A stretch of 64,000 nucleotides of DNA from Acidobacteriota bacterium. Lineage in GTDB: Bacteria; Acidobacteriota; Thermoanaerobaculia; Gp7-AA8; JAHWKK01. How positions within the stretch are numbered: the first letter of the stretch is position 1; each line of letters opens with the position of its first letter. Both the position numbers and the translations under genes were made by a program. The notes beneath the pieces were generated by a model. It ran no database searches and was not told the DNA's origin. It saw nothing but the letters and a program-made list of their open reading frames with translations. Below are positions 8,754-17,189 of the stretch, piece by piece. Location: assembly GCA_019347945.1 (NCBI GenBank), contig JAHWKK010000001.1, positions 193,299 to 257,298 on the forward strand, written 5' to 3'.

Positions 8754-9994
8754 ATCGATTTGCGGGAAAGCGGCATCGTCATGCAGCGCGGGCCACCGCG
8801 GGCCCTCGAGAGCTCGTGACCCTGAACCAGAATCGCATACTTGTTGTTGCCGGTCACGTCGAGCTCGACCCGGCCGAGCAGAAGATCGTCTTCCTCGACG
8901 ATCTCGTAGCCCCTGAGGTCGAGCTCGTCGGCAGTTCGCCGATTGCGCTCGTAGAGGAGGATCACGCCCGGGGCCAGGGCGAAAGCATTCGCACCGTCGG
9001 TCCACTGCTCCCGATCCTGATCGATCCGCCGCTTTCCTCCGCACGGGATCGGCTCGAGATCGAGTCCCTCCTTCGCGAGCGATCCGAGAAGGTTGTCACG
9101 AATCGAATATCCGAGCTCCGATGCTCCGAGGTCCATCTCATAGACGCTGAGGCGGGTATCGCCACCCTCCAGAATGACCGGAGGGAAAACGATGCACTCG
9201 TTGCGGTTGGTGATCGTGAAGACGGTATCGAGGTGCATGTAGGAGCGTGTGCTCGGCAACTCGACGACGAAGATCTTCTTGACCGCCGAGCTGGAGTTCC
9301 GGAGCGACTCGGCGAGCCATTCGATCCCGGGACGATTCGTACGCTCGGAGAGGCCGACGACCAGGATGTCTTCGCGGGCGACGAGGACATCTCCACCCTC
9401 GATCGTGGCCCCTCGCTGGGCATAGGACCCGCCTACCAGATCGGGTGTCCAGAGAATGTCCCGCTCGCGGAATCCCGGATGGTGCCGGAAGACGTACCAC
9501 GAAATGAGCGACTCCCTCGCCCTCGCGGCGGTCGCCATTGCCGAGATCGCGACCCCGTCGCCGACGATGACCTGCGGGTCCCGGGTGAAGAAGAGATTCG
9601 GCGTGGGAGTCAGGGTGTAGGTCGAGCTGTCGTCATTGAGCATTCCTCCGACCAGATGTTCGGCGAGCTGCCGTGGAGGAAGCTCGACGAGGATCTGCCG
9701 CGCCTGAGCGGGTATCGTCGCGCGCGTCCTCAGATCTTCGAGAACGGCGGCTCGGCCGTCCTCGTCCTCGAGGGTTTCCTCGAGAAGCTTCTGAAGGTCG
9801 TGAATCTCTTCCGCGACGAACCAGACGATCTGCTGGAACCGGCGGTGCTCTTCGCGCGCGAGCTGGCCGAAGAGGATGTCGTCGAAGAGCAGCTCCTCCA
9901 TCATCGCGGGCATCATGTCGTCGATTTCACGCCCTGGAAGGTGGATCAGGACGGATTCGAGCCGACCGATCTCGCTTGTGACATTCAGTTTCAT
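8750..9994 (-). CDS. arcA: Arginine deiminase
   Basis: Arginine deiminase hydrolyses L-arginine to citrulline and ammonia. The 414-residue protein is full length and keeps the guanidine-modifying enzyme active site: F-F-T-R-D-P, I-E-G-G-D-V, M-H-L-D-T-V-F-T with the catalytic His, and the nucleophilic Cys at about residue 404 in G-G-P-R-C-M-T-M-P. It is directly coupled to arcC by a 4-bp overlap. Ornithine carbamoyltransferase (arcB) and the ArcD antiporter, which are needed to link this step to carbamate kinase, are not in the window. The upstream glycosyltransferase stops 18 bp before the ATG. Confidence 0.95.
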   Translation of the reverse strand: MKLNVTSEIGRLESVLIHLPGREIDDMMPAMMEELLFDDILFGQLAREEHRRFQQIVWFVAEEIHDLQKLLEETLEDEDGRAAVLEDLRTRATIPAQARQILVELPPRQLAEHLVGGMLNDDSSTYTLTPTPNLFFTRDPQVIVGDGVAISAMATAARARESLISWYVFRHHPGFRERDILWTPDLVGGSYAQRGATIEGGDVLVAREDILVVGLSERTNRPGIEWLAESLRNSSSAVKKIFVVELPSTRSYMHLDTVFTITNRNECIVFPPVILEGGDTRLSVYEMDLGASELGYSIRDNLLGSLAKEGLDLEPIPCGGKRRIDQDREQWTDGANAFALAPGVILLYERNRRTADELDLRGYEIVEEDDLLLGRVELDVTGNNKYAILVQGHELSRARGGPRCMTMPLSRKSI

Positions 9995-10012
9995 CGATAC
10001 CGATTCTATCCG

Positions 10013-11104
10013 TTACGGACGGGCACCGATCGCGGTGAAGGCGTCATCATAGAGCTCGAGAAGTCGATCCGCTGCCGGGCCGTATGCGAAATCCGCAACG
10101 CGTTCGAGGGACCGGCGCTTCAATTCGGAAAGGTCTCCCTTCGCGAAAAGGTCATGGACGAGCGCTGCGAGCGCCTCGGGCGTCGCCACGGGGGAACGCA
10201 TGGACGAGGCGAGGGAACCGAGGACGAAATCTGTGCCCGGTATCGGATAGGACGCCGCAGGAGTTCCGCACGCCATCGCCTCGATGATGGCTCGGTGCCC
10301 CTCGTCGGAACCGCGGGCGGTGAAGAGCAGGAGATCGATCGCGCGGAAATGTTCCGGGAGGTCATCCTCGTGATATCCGGCCCAGATGATGGAGTCATCG
10401 ACTCGGAGCTCCCGTGCGAGCTCCTCGAGCTTCGGACGGTGATCTCCGCGGCCGATGATCAGGAGTCGATAGGCTTCGTCGCGGAGCCGGAGGAGCGCCA
10501 GGGTGCGAATGGCGTCCTCGAATCCCCGTCCTGGGCTGATCTTGCCGATGAAGCCGAGCAGGAACGTCTCAGGCGAGACGCCGATCTCCGACCTCACGTC
10601 CGGACCGTCGGGCCGGTAGCGCGGTTCGGCTGGAGGAGGGGTCAGTCTCGCAGAACGCCCGGCAATGAGCGGATGATCCGCCAGAGCGGGGCTCACGATG
10701 GCGACTGCATCCGTTCCCGCGACCAGGCGGCGGGACAGCAGATCGCCGCGAAAGGCTCGACGTGCGTGAAACGTCCGGACGAGCGCGACCCTTTTCAATG
10801 GGCGCCGCGCGATGTAGCCGAGCCAGTGATCGTGGCTGAGATGGCAGTGGATCAGCTCGAAGTTCTTCTCCCGCACCAGGGCGCGCAGCGCGTTGACGCT
10901 TCGGATGACGGCTCTGGGAGTGTGCGCGCGGTGGAAGATCGAGTGGGTGAAGGGGAGGTGCCCCAGCTTGCTTTCGAGGCTTGCTCCGGTTGCGAATGCG
11001 TAATGGGCGTCGACTCCTTTTTCTCTGAGCGCCTCGACCTCCGCGAACGCCGGTGCCGAAGCCCCTGTCCAGCGGTCGAACGAGGTCAGATGGAGGACCC
11101 TCAC
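10013..11104 (-). CDS. Glycosyltransferase, GT4-type (GT-B fold)
   Basis: The 363-residue protein begins V-R-V-L-H-L-T-S-F-D-R-W, a typical GT-B N terminus, and has a Rossmann-like second half with G-F-I-G-K-I-S-P-G-R-G-F-E-D-A-I-R-T and the acceptor/donor-site segment E-G-H-R-A-I-I-E-A-M-A-C-G-T-P matching the GT4 E-x7-E motif. It probably transfers a nucleotide-sugar-derived sugar to an envelope glycolipid or polysaccharide; donor and acceptor are unknown. I prefer GTG 11104 as start: a longer frame to 11170 runs into the divergent gene. It faces an O-antigen-ligase-like gene 350 bp away, suggesting envelope polysaccharide work. Confidence 0.85.
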   Translation of the reverse strand: MRVLHLTSFDRWTGASAPAFAEVEALREKGVDAHYAFATGASLESKLGHLPFTHSIFHRAHTPRAVIRSVNALRALVREKNFELIHCHLSHDHWLGYIARRPLKRVALVRTFHARRAFRGDLLSRRLVAGTDAVAIVSPALADHPLIAGRSARLTPPPAEPRYRPDGPDVRSEIGVSPETFLLGFIGKISPGRGFEDAIRTLALLRLRDEAYRLLIIGRGDHRPKLEELARELRVDDSIIWAGYHEDDLPEHFRAIDLLLFTARGSDEGHRAIIEAMACGTPAASYPIPGTDFVLGSLASSMRSPVATPEALAALVHDLFAKGDLSELKRRSLERVADFAYGPAADRLLELYDDAFTAIGARP

Positions 11105-11169
11105 GGCGGGCGATTTTACAGGAAGGGCGAAGAGGGCAACCCTGACCGTCGTTCTGATAAACTTCGACA

Positions 11170-11433
11170 ATGGCCGTGGATCAGACTCTTCTCGACATTC
11201 TCGCCTGTCCGCTCGACCGGGTTCCGGTGAAGCTCGTCCCCTTTCCGGATCAGGAGCGGGCTGCGGTGATCGACCGTTACCGCGACAAGATGCGGGACGA
11301 GGAACCGGTCGTCGAGGAGGGGCTGCATTGCCCTCAATGCGGTCGTATCTACCCGATCGTGAGCGACATCCCGGTCATGCTTCCGGATGAGAGTCTGGCG
11401 CCTGGTTCCGGAACCGAAACTGCCGGGAGCTGA
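11170..11433 (+). CDS. Trm112-like small zinc-binding protein
   Basis: This 87-residue protein resembles the Trm112/YcaR family: L-L-D-I-L-A-C-P-L at residues 7-15, an inserted acidic/basic middle, then H-C-P-Q-C-G-R-I-Y-P-I-V-S-D-I-P-V-M-L. The single N-terminal Cys and the C-P-Q-C pair resemble the incomplete zinc knuckle of bacterial members. Trm112 activates methyltransferases in eukaryotes; the bacterial role is not settled. It starts 65 bp from the divergent glycosyltransferase start, so the promoters face each other, and precedes the O-antigen ligase-like gene by 21 bp. Confidence 0.75.
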   Translation: MAVDQTLLDILACPLDRVPVKLVPFPDQERAAVIDRYRDKMRDEEPVVEEGLHCPQCGRIYPIVSDIPVMLPDESLAPGSGTETAGS

Positions 11434-11454
11434 TCCGAGTTCCGGAGTGGAGCC

Positions 11455-12660
11455 TTGAACGCCCCGGGGGAGAGATCGGTCAGCGCGGGGTTGGCAGCTG
11501 CGCTTTTTCTCTGTCACATCATCTGCGAGGCGTGGACGAGCAGTTCCGAGGGCTTTCTCGTTCTTGCGCTCATCGCGGCAGCGATCGCCGTTCGAAGGCA
11601 TCACCTTTCAGTCCCCTTTTCTCCGGTATATGGACCGCTCGCGCTCTTTGTCGTCGGATCGATTCTTTCGGCCGCGTTCGCACACAACCCTCTCAGCAGC
11701 CTGACCGAAGTCAGCGAGATCATGACCTTTCTGACGTTTCCTCTGGGTCTTGCTCTGTACCGTCGAGACGAGGCGATGATCGGTCGGGTGTTCGCCGCCT
11801 TCGTTTTTCTGGCGGTGATGATCTCGGTGTGGGGAGTTTTCGAGTATTTCGTTCTCGGCTACGACGATCTCGAACACAGAATCAGCGGGCCCGCGGCGCA
11901 CGTGCAGACGCTCTCGGGCATCCTGGTCGGGGTTTCCCTTCTACTCTTCGCGCATGCGTGGAGAAGGAAGTCGTGGCTGCTCGGACTGGCGCTCGGTCTG
12001 ACGATGGTGACGCTCGTGCTCACGCTGACGCGAGGAGCGTGGATCGGCTGGCTGGCGGGTGCGCTGGTATTCGTTGCCGTACGTCGCTTCCGTTTCGTCC
12101 TGTACGCTCTGCCGCTGCTGATTCTGGGGGTGGTTTTGAGCCCGAGCACGGTTTTCGATCGCGCGGTTTCCTCGGTCAGCGTGACCCAGGCCTCGAATCT
12201 CGATCGGCTTCGAATGATCGAGGGAGGAATCGAGATGATCCGGGATCATCCGGTGGTCGGGGTCGGTCCGGGCAATGTCAAAGGCCTTTATCCGCTCTAC
12301 CGTGCTGAAGACGCCCCCCGCTTCCGTTTGCCCCATCTTCACAACAATGTCATCCAGATCTGGGCGGAGCGGGGCATTACAGCTCTGCTCGGCTACCTCG
12401 GCCTGCTCGCGGTTCTCGTCGCCCTCTTCCTCCCGGCGGCGATCCGGCAGAGCGTCTGGGCTCAGGGAGGGCTCGCAGTGACGGCCGGCCTGACGGTTGC
12501 CGGCCTGTTCGAGTTCAACTTCGGAGACAGCGAAGTGATGATGACATTTCTGGATCTGGTGGGTCTTTCCCTGGCCGGAATGGCAGGGGAGCGAATTCGC
12601 ACCGGCGAGGCTCTGTTGGGGGGCCAAACGGAACGAGCCGAGGGTGTGGCCGACCCGTAA
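11455..12660 (+). CDS. O-antigen ligase-like (Wzy_C) membrane protein
   Basis: The 401-residue protein has roughly ten membrane segments and the Wzy_C/WaaL-type periplasmic loop: G-V-G-P-G-N-V-K-G-L-Y-P then L-P-H-L-H-N-N-V-I-Q-I-W-A-E-R-G, with the H-N-x-x-L/I-Q motif of O-antigen ligases and polymerases. Such proteins ligate or polymerise undecaprenyl-linked glycans at the outer face of the inner membrane. Ligase versus polymerase cannot be decided from sequence. A TTG at 11455 is the likely start. The nearby glycosyltransferase supports a role in surface glycan assembly. Confidence 0.85.
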   Translation: MNAPGERSVSAGLAAALFLCHIICEAWTSSSEGFLVLALIAAAIAVRRHHLSVPFSPVYGPLALFVVGSILSAAFAHNPLSSLTEVSEIMTFLTFPLGLALYRRDEAMIGRVFAAFVFLAVMISVWGVFEYFVLGYDDLEHRISGPAAHVQTLSGILVGVSLLLFAHAWRRKSWLLGLALGLTMVTLVLTLTRGAWIGWLAGALVFVAVRRFRFVLYALPLLILGVVLSPSTVFDRAVSSVSVTQASNLDRLRMIEGGIEMIRDHPVVGVGPGNVKGLYPLYRAEDAPRFRLPHLHNNVIQIWAERGITALLGYLGLLAVLVALFLPAAIRQSVWAQGGLAVTAGLTVAGLFEFNFGDSEVMMTFLDLVGLSLAGMAGERIRTGEALLGGQTERAEGVADP

Positions 12661-12705
12661 CCTTTCCAAAATGCCCGCGTCGAACGAGAGAGCAGCGCCG
12701 GGACG

Positions 12706-13284
12706 ATGACGAGCCTGACTGATCAGGAGCTGATGCGCCGCATTCAGGCAGGCGACTTCGACCCGGCGGCAGAGATCTTTGATCGGTACAGCCGACGTAT
12801 CTACAACTTCGCATTTCGTTACATGAAGAATGCGGAGGCGGCGGAGGATGCCACTCAGGAAGTTTTCGTGAAGATGATGCGGAACGCCCATCAGTTCCAG
12901 GGCGACGCGAAGTTGTCGACCTGGCTTTTCTCGATCACCGCGAACCATTGCCGTGATCAGTTGAGGAAAGCCGACAACAAGCCGAAGGAACCGGAGGCAG
13001 TACTCGACAATATCTCGGGCGACGACATCGCGGCGGACGAGGAAATCGCCAGGGAGCAGGAACGTCTCAAGGTTCGGGAGGCTCTGCAGCATCTCACTCC
13101 GGAACAGAGAGAAGTGATCCTGCTGTCCCGGTACGAGGGTCTCTCGTACGCCGAGATCGCACGGATCGCTGGATGTTCGGAGGGCGCCGTAAAGACGCGG
13201 GTCTTCCGGGCGATGGAAACGCTGAAGAAGGTTCTGACGAATGAGAGCAACGGAGAATACAAATGGATGAATGCCGCACGCTGA
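12706..13284 (+). CDS. ECF (group 4) RNA polymerase sigma factor
   Basis: The 192-residue protein has only sigma regions 2 and 4. Region 2 (about residues 24-92) includes N-F-A-F-R-Y-M-K-N, A-E-D-A-T-Q-E-V-F-V-K and W-L-F-S-I-T-A-N-H-C-R-D. Region 4 (about 123-180) includes L-T-P-E-Q-R-E-V-I-L-L, Y-E-G-L-S-Y-A-E-I-A and S-E-G-A-V-K-T-R-V-F-R-A. It should direct RNA polymerase to an envelope- or stress-responsive promoter set. It overlaps the downstream anti-sigma gene by 22 bp, so the pair is translated together. The C terminus N-G-E-Y-K-W-M-N-A-A-R lies in the overlap. Confidence 0.95.
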   Translation: MTSLTDQELMRRIQAGDFDPAAEIFDRYSRRIYNFAFRYMKNAEAAEDATQEVFVKMMRNAHQFQGDAKLSTWLFSITANHCRDQLRKADNKPKEPEAVLDNISGDDIAADEEIAREQERLKVREALQHLTPEQREVILLSRYEGLSYAEIARIAGCSEGAVKTRVFRAMETLKKVLTNESNGEYKWMNAAR

Positions 13285-14252
13285 GCGAACTGCTGCCCGA
13301 TCTGCTGACCGATACCGTTCCGGCAGAAAAGCGCGAAGGGGCGTTCGCCCACGCGGAGAGTTGTGATGTCTGCCGGGACGACTGGAGAGCCTACCGCCTG
13401 ATCTGGGAAGGACTCGGCACTCTCGAGGATCGTGAGGTTCCTGCCGCGGTCGTCAGCGGATTCAACGCCGAGCTCGACCGGTTGCGACAGGAGGGGAGCA
13501 AGGTCGTGAGGTTCCCGGCGCTTCGCCGGCCTCTGGTATGGGCACAGGCTGCGGCTCTGATCCTCATGGTCTCAGCCGCATATCTGATCGGGCGTGACGC
13601 GTCCGGCTCGCCCCCGATTCCGGCGACCCCTGCAACGATCGATCAGATACAGATGATCGGCGACGACGGCACGACGTTTCTTCCCGTATCCCGGGTGTCC
13701 GAAGTACTCGACCAGGGGTCGAACATTCGAAACGTACGGCTGGAGTCGGGCGAGGCTGGAATGAAGGTTTCATTCGAGCTGAGCTCGGAGGTCGTCGTCG
13801 AGGGGAACATGCAGGATCCCGGATTTTCCAGGGTCCTGTCGCATGTGATTCAGCGAACGGAGAGTCCCACCTACGAGCGGTCACGAATGATCGATCTCGT
13901 GCGCGATGCCTACTCGTCGACCGAGGCGGATCCCGAGATCGCGTTGGCGCTTGCCCGGGTTCTGACCAGCGATGCTCACGAAGGCGTCCGGCTCAAAGCG
14001 GTCGACGCGCTCCGGACAGTGCGAGCCGACGATGTGCCCGAAGTCAGGGCCGCGCTGGTGAGTGTTCTCAGGAATGATCCGAACCCGGCAATCCGGATGA
14101 AGGCGATCGATGCGCTCGGCAACCTGGTCTCCTCCCGAACTGAAATGGATGCTGTAATGCTCGAAACTCTTCGGGAGAAGGCTGCCCAGGACGACGAGAA
14201 CATGTACGTGAGGGTAAAGGCGGCCGACGCGCTGCGCCAGATGAATCTCTGA
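13263..14252 (+). CDS. Membrane anti-sigma factor with HEAT-like repeats
   Basis: The 329-residue protein starts with a zinc-binding anti-sigma domain (zf-HC2 type): H30-x3-C34-x2-C37 in the order H-A-E-S-C-D-V-C. A single membrane helix follows (about residues 91-110). Residues about 205-329 consist of repeated alpha-helical units such as D-A-H-E-G-V-R-L-K-A-V-D-A-L-R and D-P-N-P-A-I-R-M-K-A-I-D-A-L-G-N-L, which are HEAT-like. With an N-in topology the repeats would be outside the cytoplasmic membrane, positioned to sense or bind an envelope partner. It overlaps the ECF sigma gene by 22 bp and the next gene by 1 bp (TGATG). Confidence 0.88.
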   Translation: MDECRTLSELLPDLLTDTVPAEKREGAFAHAESCDVCRDDWRAYRLIWEGLGTLEDREVPAAVVSGFNAELDRLRQEGSKVVRFPALRRPLVWAQAAALILMVSAAYLIGRDASGSPPIPATPATIDQIQMIGDDGTTFLPVSRVSEVLDQGSNIRNVRLESGEAGMKVSFELSSEVVVEGNMQDPGFSRVLSHVIQRTESPTYERSRMIDLVRDAYSSTEADPEIALALARVLTSDAHEGVRLKAVDALRTVRADDVPEVRAALVSVLRNDPNPAIRMKAIDALGNLVSSRTEMDAVMLETLREKAAQDDENMYVRVKAADALRQMNL

Positions 14253-15832
14253 TGCTGAAACGCTCTCTCCTCATTCTGATGGGACTGATGGCCGTCTCGC
14301 TGGCCGCATCCGGTCAGCAGCAGCGCGGTTACACCTGGACCGAGGAAACCCGTCGCGAGTACCCGATGAACCGCGGAGCGATCGTCCTGGTCGACAACCG
14401 GGTCGGATCGGTCACGGTCGAAGGAACTGACGAGAACGTCTGCCACATGCACGCGAAGGTGACGATGTGGGCTCCGACGGAAGCAGTTCTGAAGGAAGCC
14501 AGGAGCTCGGTCAAAGTACTGATCCGGGCCAACGAGCGGAGACGCGAGTTCCATTCGCTCAACCTCGAATCGGGACGTCCGGATGGCTGGAGCGCACAGG
14601 TGGAGCTCCGCCTGACCGTACCCCGTTCCGTGTCGGAGCTGACGGTCATCTCGGCACACGGCCGGGGTGTGGACATCAGAAACATTGACGGCCAGGTTCG
14701 TGTCTCCACCTTCAGCAACCGTGTGGGGGTGGAGTCGACCGGAGCGCCGCTCGCAATCGACACCGTCAACGGAAACGTTCGCGTGAGCTTCAGAGGCGCG
14801 CTCGTCGGAACCACGCGGATCGCCTCGGTTAACGGGTCGATCGAGATCGAAGCCCCTCCCCGGTCCGCTTTTCAATGGGCGGCCGAGAGTCTCAGAGGAC
14901 AGCTCCGGGCACCGAGCTCCGTTCGCGGAGCTTTCGATGAGCGGACCCCGACTCTGTTTCGCGCTGCGATCAATGGAGGCTCTCCCTCCCGTCTGATCAC
15001 GACGACAGCAACCGGCGACGTCACGCTCAAGGGGATTGGGCAGTCGGATGATCTCGGCCCGGTTGCCGCGGGCCGGCCCGAAAATCAGGAAGATCTCGGC
15101 GAGGTTCTCGAAGCGGTCTCGCGCGTTCTCATCGCGAAACCAACCGCACGCGAGTTCGCTTTTCAGAAAAAACGAGGCGCCGGGAACCTCACGTTCGAGG
15201 TGAAGGTCGGCAACGTCTTTCTCGGCGAGCATCGAGGCAACGTCCGACTCACGACGGGTGCAGGAGAGATCGTCGTTGGCTCGGTCATCGGAAACATGAC
15301 GGCTGTTTCGATGGGCGGACCCATCCATGTCGGCGCCGTTGTCGGGACCGTTGATCTCGATAGCGCCGCGGGTGACGTCATGGTCGTTTCGGCCGTTCGG
15401 GGCGGAAGCCTCAGGACGGGTGGCGGGAACATCATCATTCGGAGCGCCGGCGGCCCGATCACCCTCGCTTCGGGGGGTGGAGACGTGCGGGTCGAGCGGG
15501 CGATGTCCGACGTGAGAGCCGAAACGAGGTCCGGAGACGTCGTCGTCACCGTGGCTCCCGGAGCTCGTTTCGACGAAGTCGATCTGAGAAGCCGCGAAGG
15601 CAACGTCATCATTACGATGCCCGCCGGCGCCGGCATCACGATCGATGCAACGGTGCTCACGCGCGAGGGGGAAGATGCGAATGCGATCATGTCGCAGTTT
15701 CCTGGACTCAGCATGATGCGCGACGTTTATCAGGGGCGGGTGCGGGTACGGGCCCGGGGCGAGATCAATGGGGGTGGCCCGAGCGTCCGACTCTTCTCGG
15801 ACGGCGGCCACGTTCACGTCCGAACCGACTGA
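14252..15832 (+). CDS. Secreted DUF4097-type beta-strand repeat protein
   Basis: A signal peptide occupies residues 1-21 (K-R-S-L-L-I-L-M-G-L-M-A-V-S-L-A-A-S-G). The rest of the 526 residues is dominated by short strand-turn repeats rich in Gly, Asn and Val, for example V-D-N-R-V-G-S-V-T-V-E-G, I-D-T-V-N-G-N-V-R-V-S and I-A-S-V-N-G-S-I-E-I-E, the pattern of DUF4097 putative adhesins, which fold as right-handed beta helices. The ATG overlaps the anti-sigma stop, so sigma, anti-sigma and this protein form one translational unit. It may be the ligand or effector sensed by the HEAT domain; that is a guess from coupling. Confidence 0.8.
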   Translation: MLKRSLLILMGLMAVSLAASGQQQRGYTWTEETRREYPMNRGAIVLVDNRVGSVTVEGTDENVCHMHAKVTMWAPTEAVLKEARSSVKVLIRANERRREFHSLNLESGRPDGWSAQVELRLTVPRSVSELTVISAHGRGVDIRNIDGQVRVSTFSNRVGVESTGAPLAIDTVNGNVRVSFRGALVGTTRIASVNGSIEIEAPPRSAFQWAAESLRGQLRAPSSVRGAFDERTPTLFRAAINGGSPSRLITTTATGDVTLKGIGQSDDLGPVAAGRPENQEDLGEVLEAVSRVLIAKPTAREFAFQKKRGAGNLTFEVKVGNVFLGEHRGNVRLTTGAGEIVVGSVIGNMTAVSMGGPIHVGAVVGTVDLDSAAGDVMVVSAVRGGSLRTGGGNIIIRSAGGPITLASGGGDVRVERAMSDVRAETRSGDVVVTVAPGARFDEVDLRSREGNVIITMPAGAGITIDATVLTREGEDANAIMSQFPGLSMMRDVYQGRVRVRARGEINGGGPSVRLFSDGGHVHVRTD

Positions 15833-15841
15833 GCACCCCTC

Positions 15842-16447
15842 TCATCCGCGATTCGGCCCGGAAGCCTCGGACCTTCGCAGCCCGGCAATCAGAATGCGCT
15901 CTTCCGCCTGCTTCTGACCCACTTCCGATTCCTGACTCATCCGGATCGCTTCCAGAAAGCGAGCGTTGGTCAGTGCGGCGAGTCTCCTGACTTCGTGCCG
16001 ACAGCCGGCGATCGTGGCATAGCTCGGATTGATCTCCTCGGCGATCAGTGCTGCAACCGCTCCGAGGGAAGGGTTCACGTGCCATTCGAACACGTGGGTT
16101 CGAGCCGTGGCCGAATCCCTGACCGTCCCATCGACCTTTGAAAAATGGCTGAAATGACCGACGGCGAGATAGACCTGGCCATAGGTCACGATTTTCGGCT
16201 CGAGGATCCATTCGCCGAAAGGCGACGAACGTGTACAGACGCTCCTCATCACCGCCGTCACACGGCCGCATTCGATCGGACCGCCACAGTAGCGCTCTGG
16301 CTGGACAGCGGAGAAGAACCGGATCCGGTGCTCGACCGGTATGCCGTGAACCGTGACCCTGGCAGAGTAGCCGCCGGCGGCTTCGGCGAACGCCGCCATC
16401 ACAATCGCCGACTGGGAGATCAGCAGAAGCAGCGCGAGATGTCTCAT
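15842..16447 (-). CDS. Secreted protein of unknown function
   Basis: I do not recognise this family. From ATG 16447 the protein has 201 residues with a signal peptide (M-R-H-L-A-L-L-L-L-I-S-Q-S-A-I-V-M-A-A-F-A, cleavage near residue 21-24). The mature part has four Cys, a region rich in His and aromatic residues (V-G-H-F-S-H-F-S) and a C-terminal Ala/Glu/Arg-rich helix. A longer open frame to 16750 exists, but its first 100 residues are low-quality Arg/Ser-rich sequence and would place the signal peptide internally. It converges on the DUF4097 gene with a 9-bp gap. Confidence 0.6.
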   Translation of the reverse strand: MRHLALLLLISQSAIVMAAFAEAAGGYSARVTVHGIPVEHRIRFFSAVQPERYCGGPIECGRVTAVMRSVCTRSSPFGEWILEPKIVTYGQVYLAVGHFSHFSKVDGTVRDSATARTHVFEWHVNPSLGAVAALIAEEINPSYATIAGCRHEVRRLAALTNARFLEAIRMSQESEVGQKQAEERILIAGLRRSEASGPNRG

Positions 16448-16730
16448 GTGGATGAATACCCGCGGAACCGCCGGGTGGTTGGTCCGAGGACGGTGACTCT
16501 TGTCGGTTTGGGTTGACGGTCTGTTCACGAGCTCGAACCGCCGTCGGCAGCCTGTGCGGCATTTTTTCATCTCCCTCGGGTCGGAAAGAGCTTCTTCCGG
16601 CGCTGTCACGAAGCGGTGGAGTCGGACAGTCAGCCCGGTTTTCCGCGAAAAAAAATTCGATGTCGATGCTCGAAAACGGTCTCCGCCTCGCGTGGAGTAT
16701 CGGCGGTGCCATGAGTGTTCGACAGTGGAA
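16448..16730. other. Divergent intergenic region
   Basis: This 283-bp stretch separates two divergent small genes for secreted proteins and must hold their promoters if both starts are right. It includes an A-rich patch (GAAAAAAAATTC near 16648-16659) unlike the GC-rich flanks. I see no clear inverted repeat, RNA gene or additional convincing reading frame. Confidence 0.4.
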
Positions 16731-17189
16731 ATGACCGTGCTTCTGCTCATTGCCGGAACCGTTTTTCCCTCCGGAACACTGACCTCCTGGATGGAGCCGG
16801 CGGCGTTTCGACTGTCGCTGAACGACGATCGCGCCGAGGTTGAAGAGCTCTTCGAGGCACGGGGCTGGGAGCTCGTTCCGGGGAAGGGCCGTGGTCAGCT
16901 CGTCCATCAGTACGATGATGCTCGAACGGTCACGCTGGGATTCTCGGATGAACGGCTGACTTCGATCCGGTTCGAGCTGAGCGCGTTTGCGCCTGATGCA
17001 CTGAAAGCCTACGAAGAGCGCCGGAAGCGGCTCGAGAAACTTTACGGTCGGGCGTCGTCGCTCGGCTCGGTGGGAGAAGAGTTCTCGACCTCAGACATGA
17101 GAGTGCACCTCATCATCGTCGATGGAGGAGCGGAATCCGGCGGAGCGAGTACCGTCGTCGTCCGCTACTTTGTTCCCGAGGCAGTCTGA
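16731..17189 (+). CDS. Small putative secreted protein of unknown function
   Basis: Starting at ATG 16731 gives a 152-residue protein with a short hydrophobic N terminus (T-V-L-L-L-I-A-G-T-V-F-P) and then an alpha/beta-looking domain: V-T-L-G-F-S-D-E-R-L-T-S-I-R-F-E-L-S and a helix Y-E-E-R-R-K-R-L-E-K-L-Y-G. The open frame extends back to 16500, but that part is Arg/Ser-rich and not protein-like. I do not recognise the family. The last 25 bp overlap the 3' end of the BNR-repeat gene on the other strand. Confidence 0.5.
   Translation: MTVLLLIAGTVFPSGTLTSWMEPAAFRLSLNDDRAEVEELFEARGWELVPGKGRGQLVHQYDDARTVTLGFSDERLTSIRFELSAFAPDALKAYEERRKRLEKLYGRASSLGSVGEEFSTSDMRVHLIIVDGGAESGGASTVVVRYFVPEAV

Noticed and set aside
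8645-11230. 861-residue plus-strand open frame across arcC, arcA and the glycosyltransferase
   Set aside because: Antisense to three well-supported genes; composition is Arg/Glu/Asp heavy without motifs.
13976-15817. 613-residue minus-strand open frame opposite the anti-sigma and DUF4097 genes
   Set aside because: Shadow frame; the plus-strand genes have signal peptide, zinc motif and overlaps that support them.
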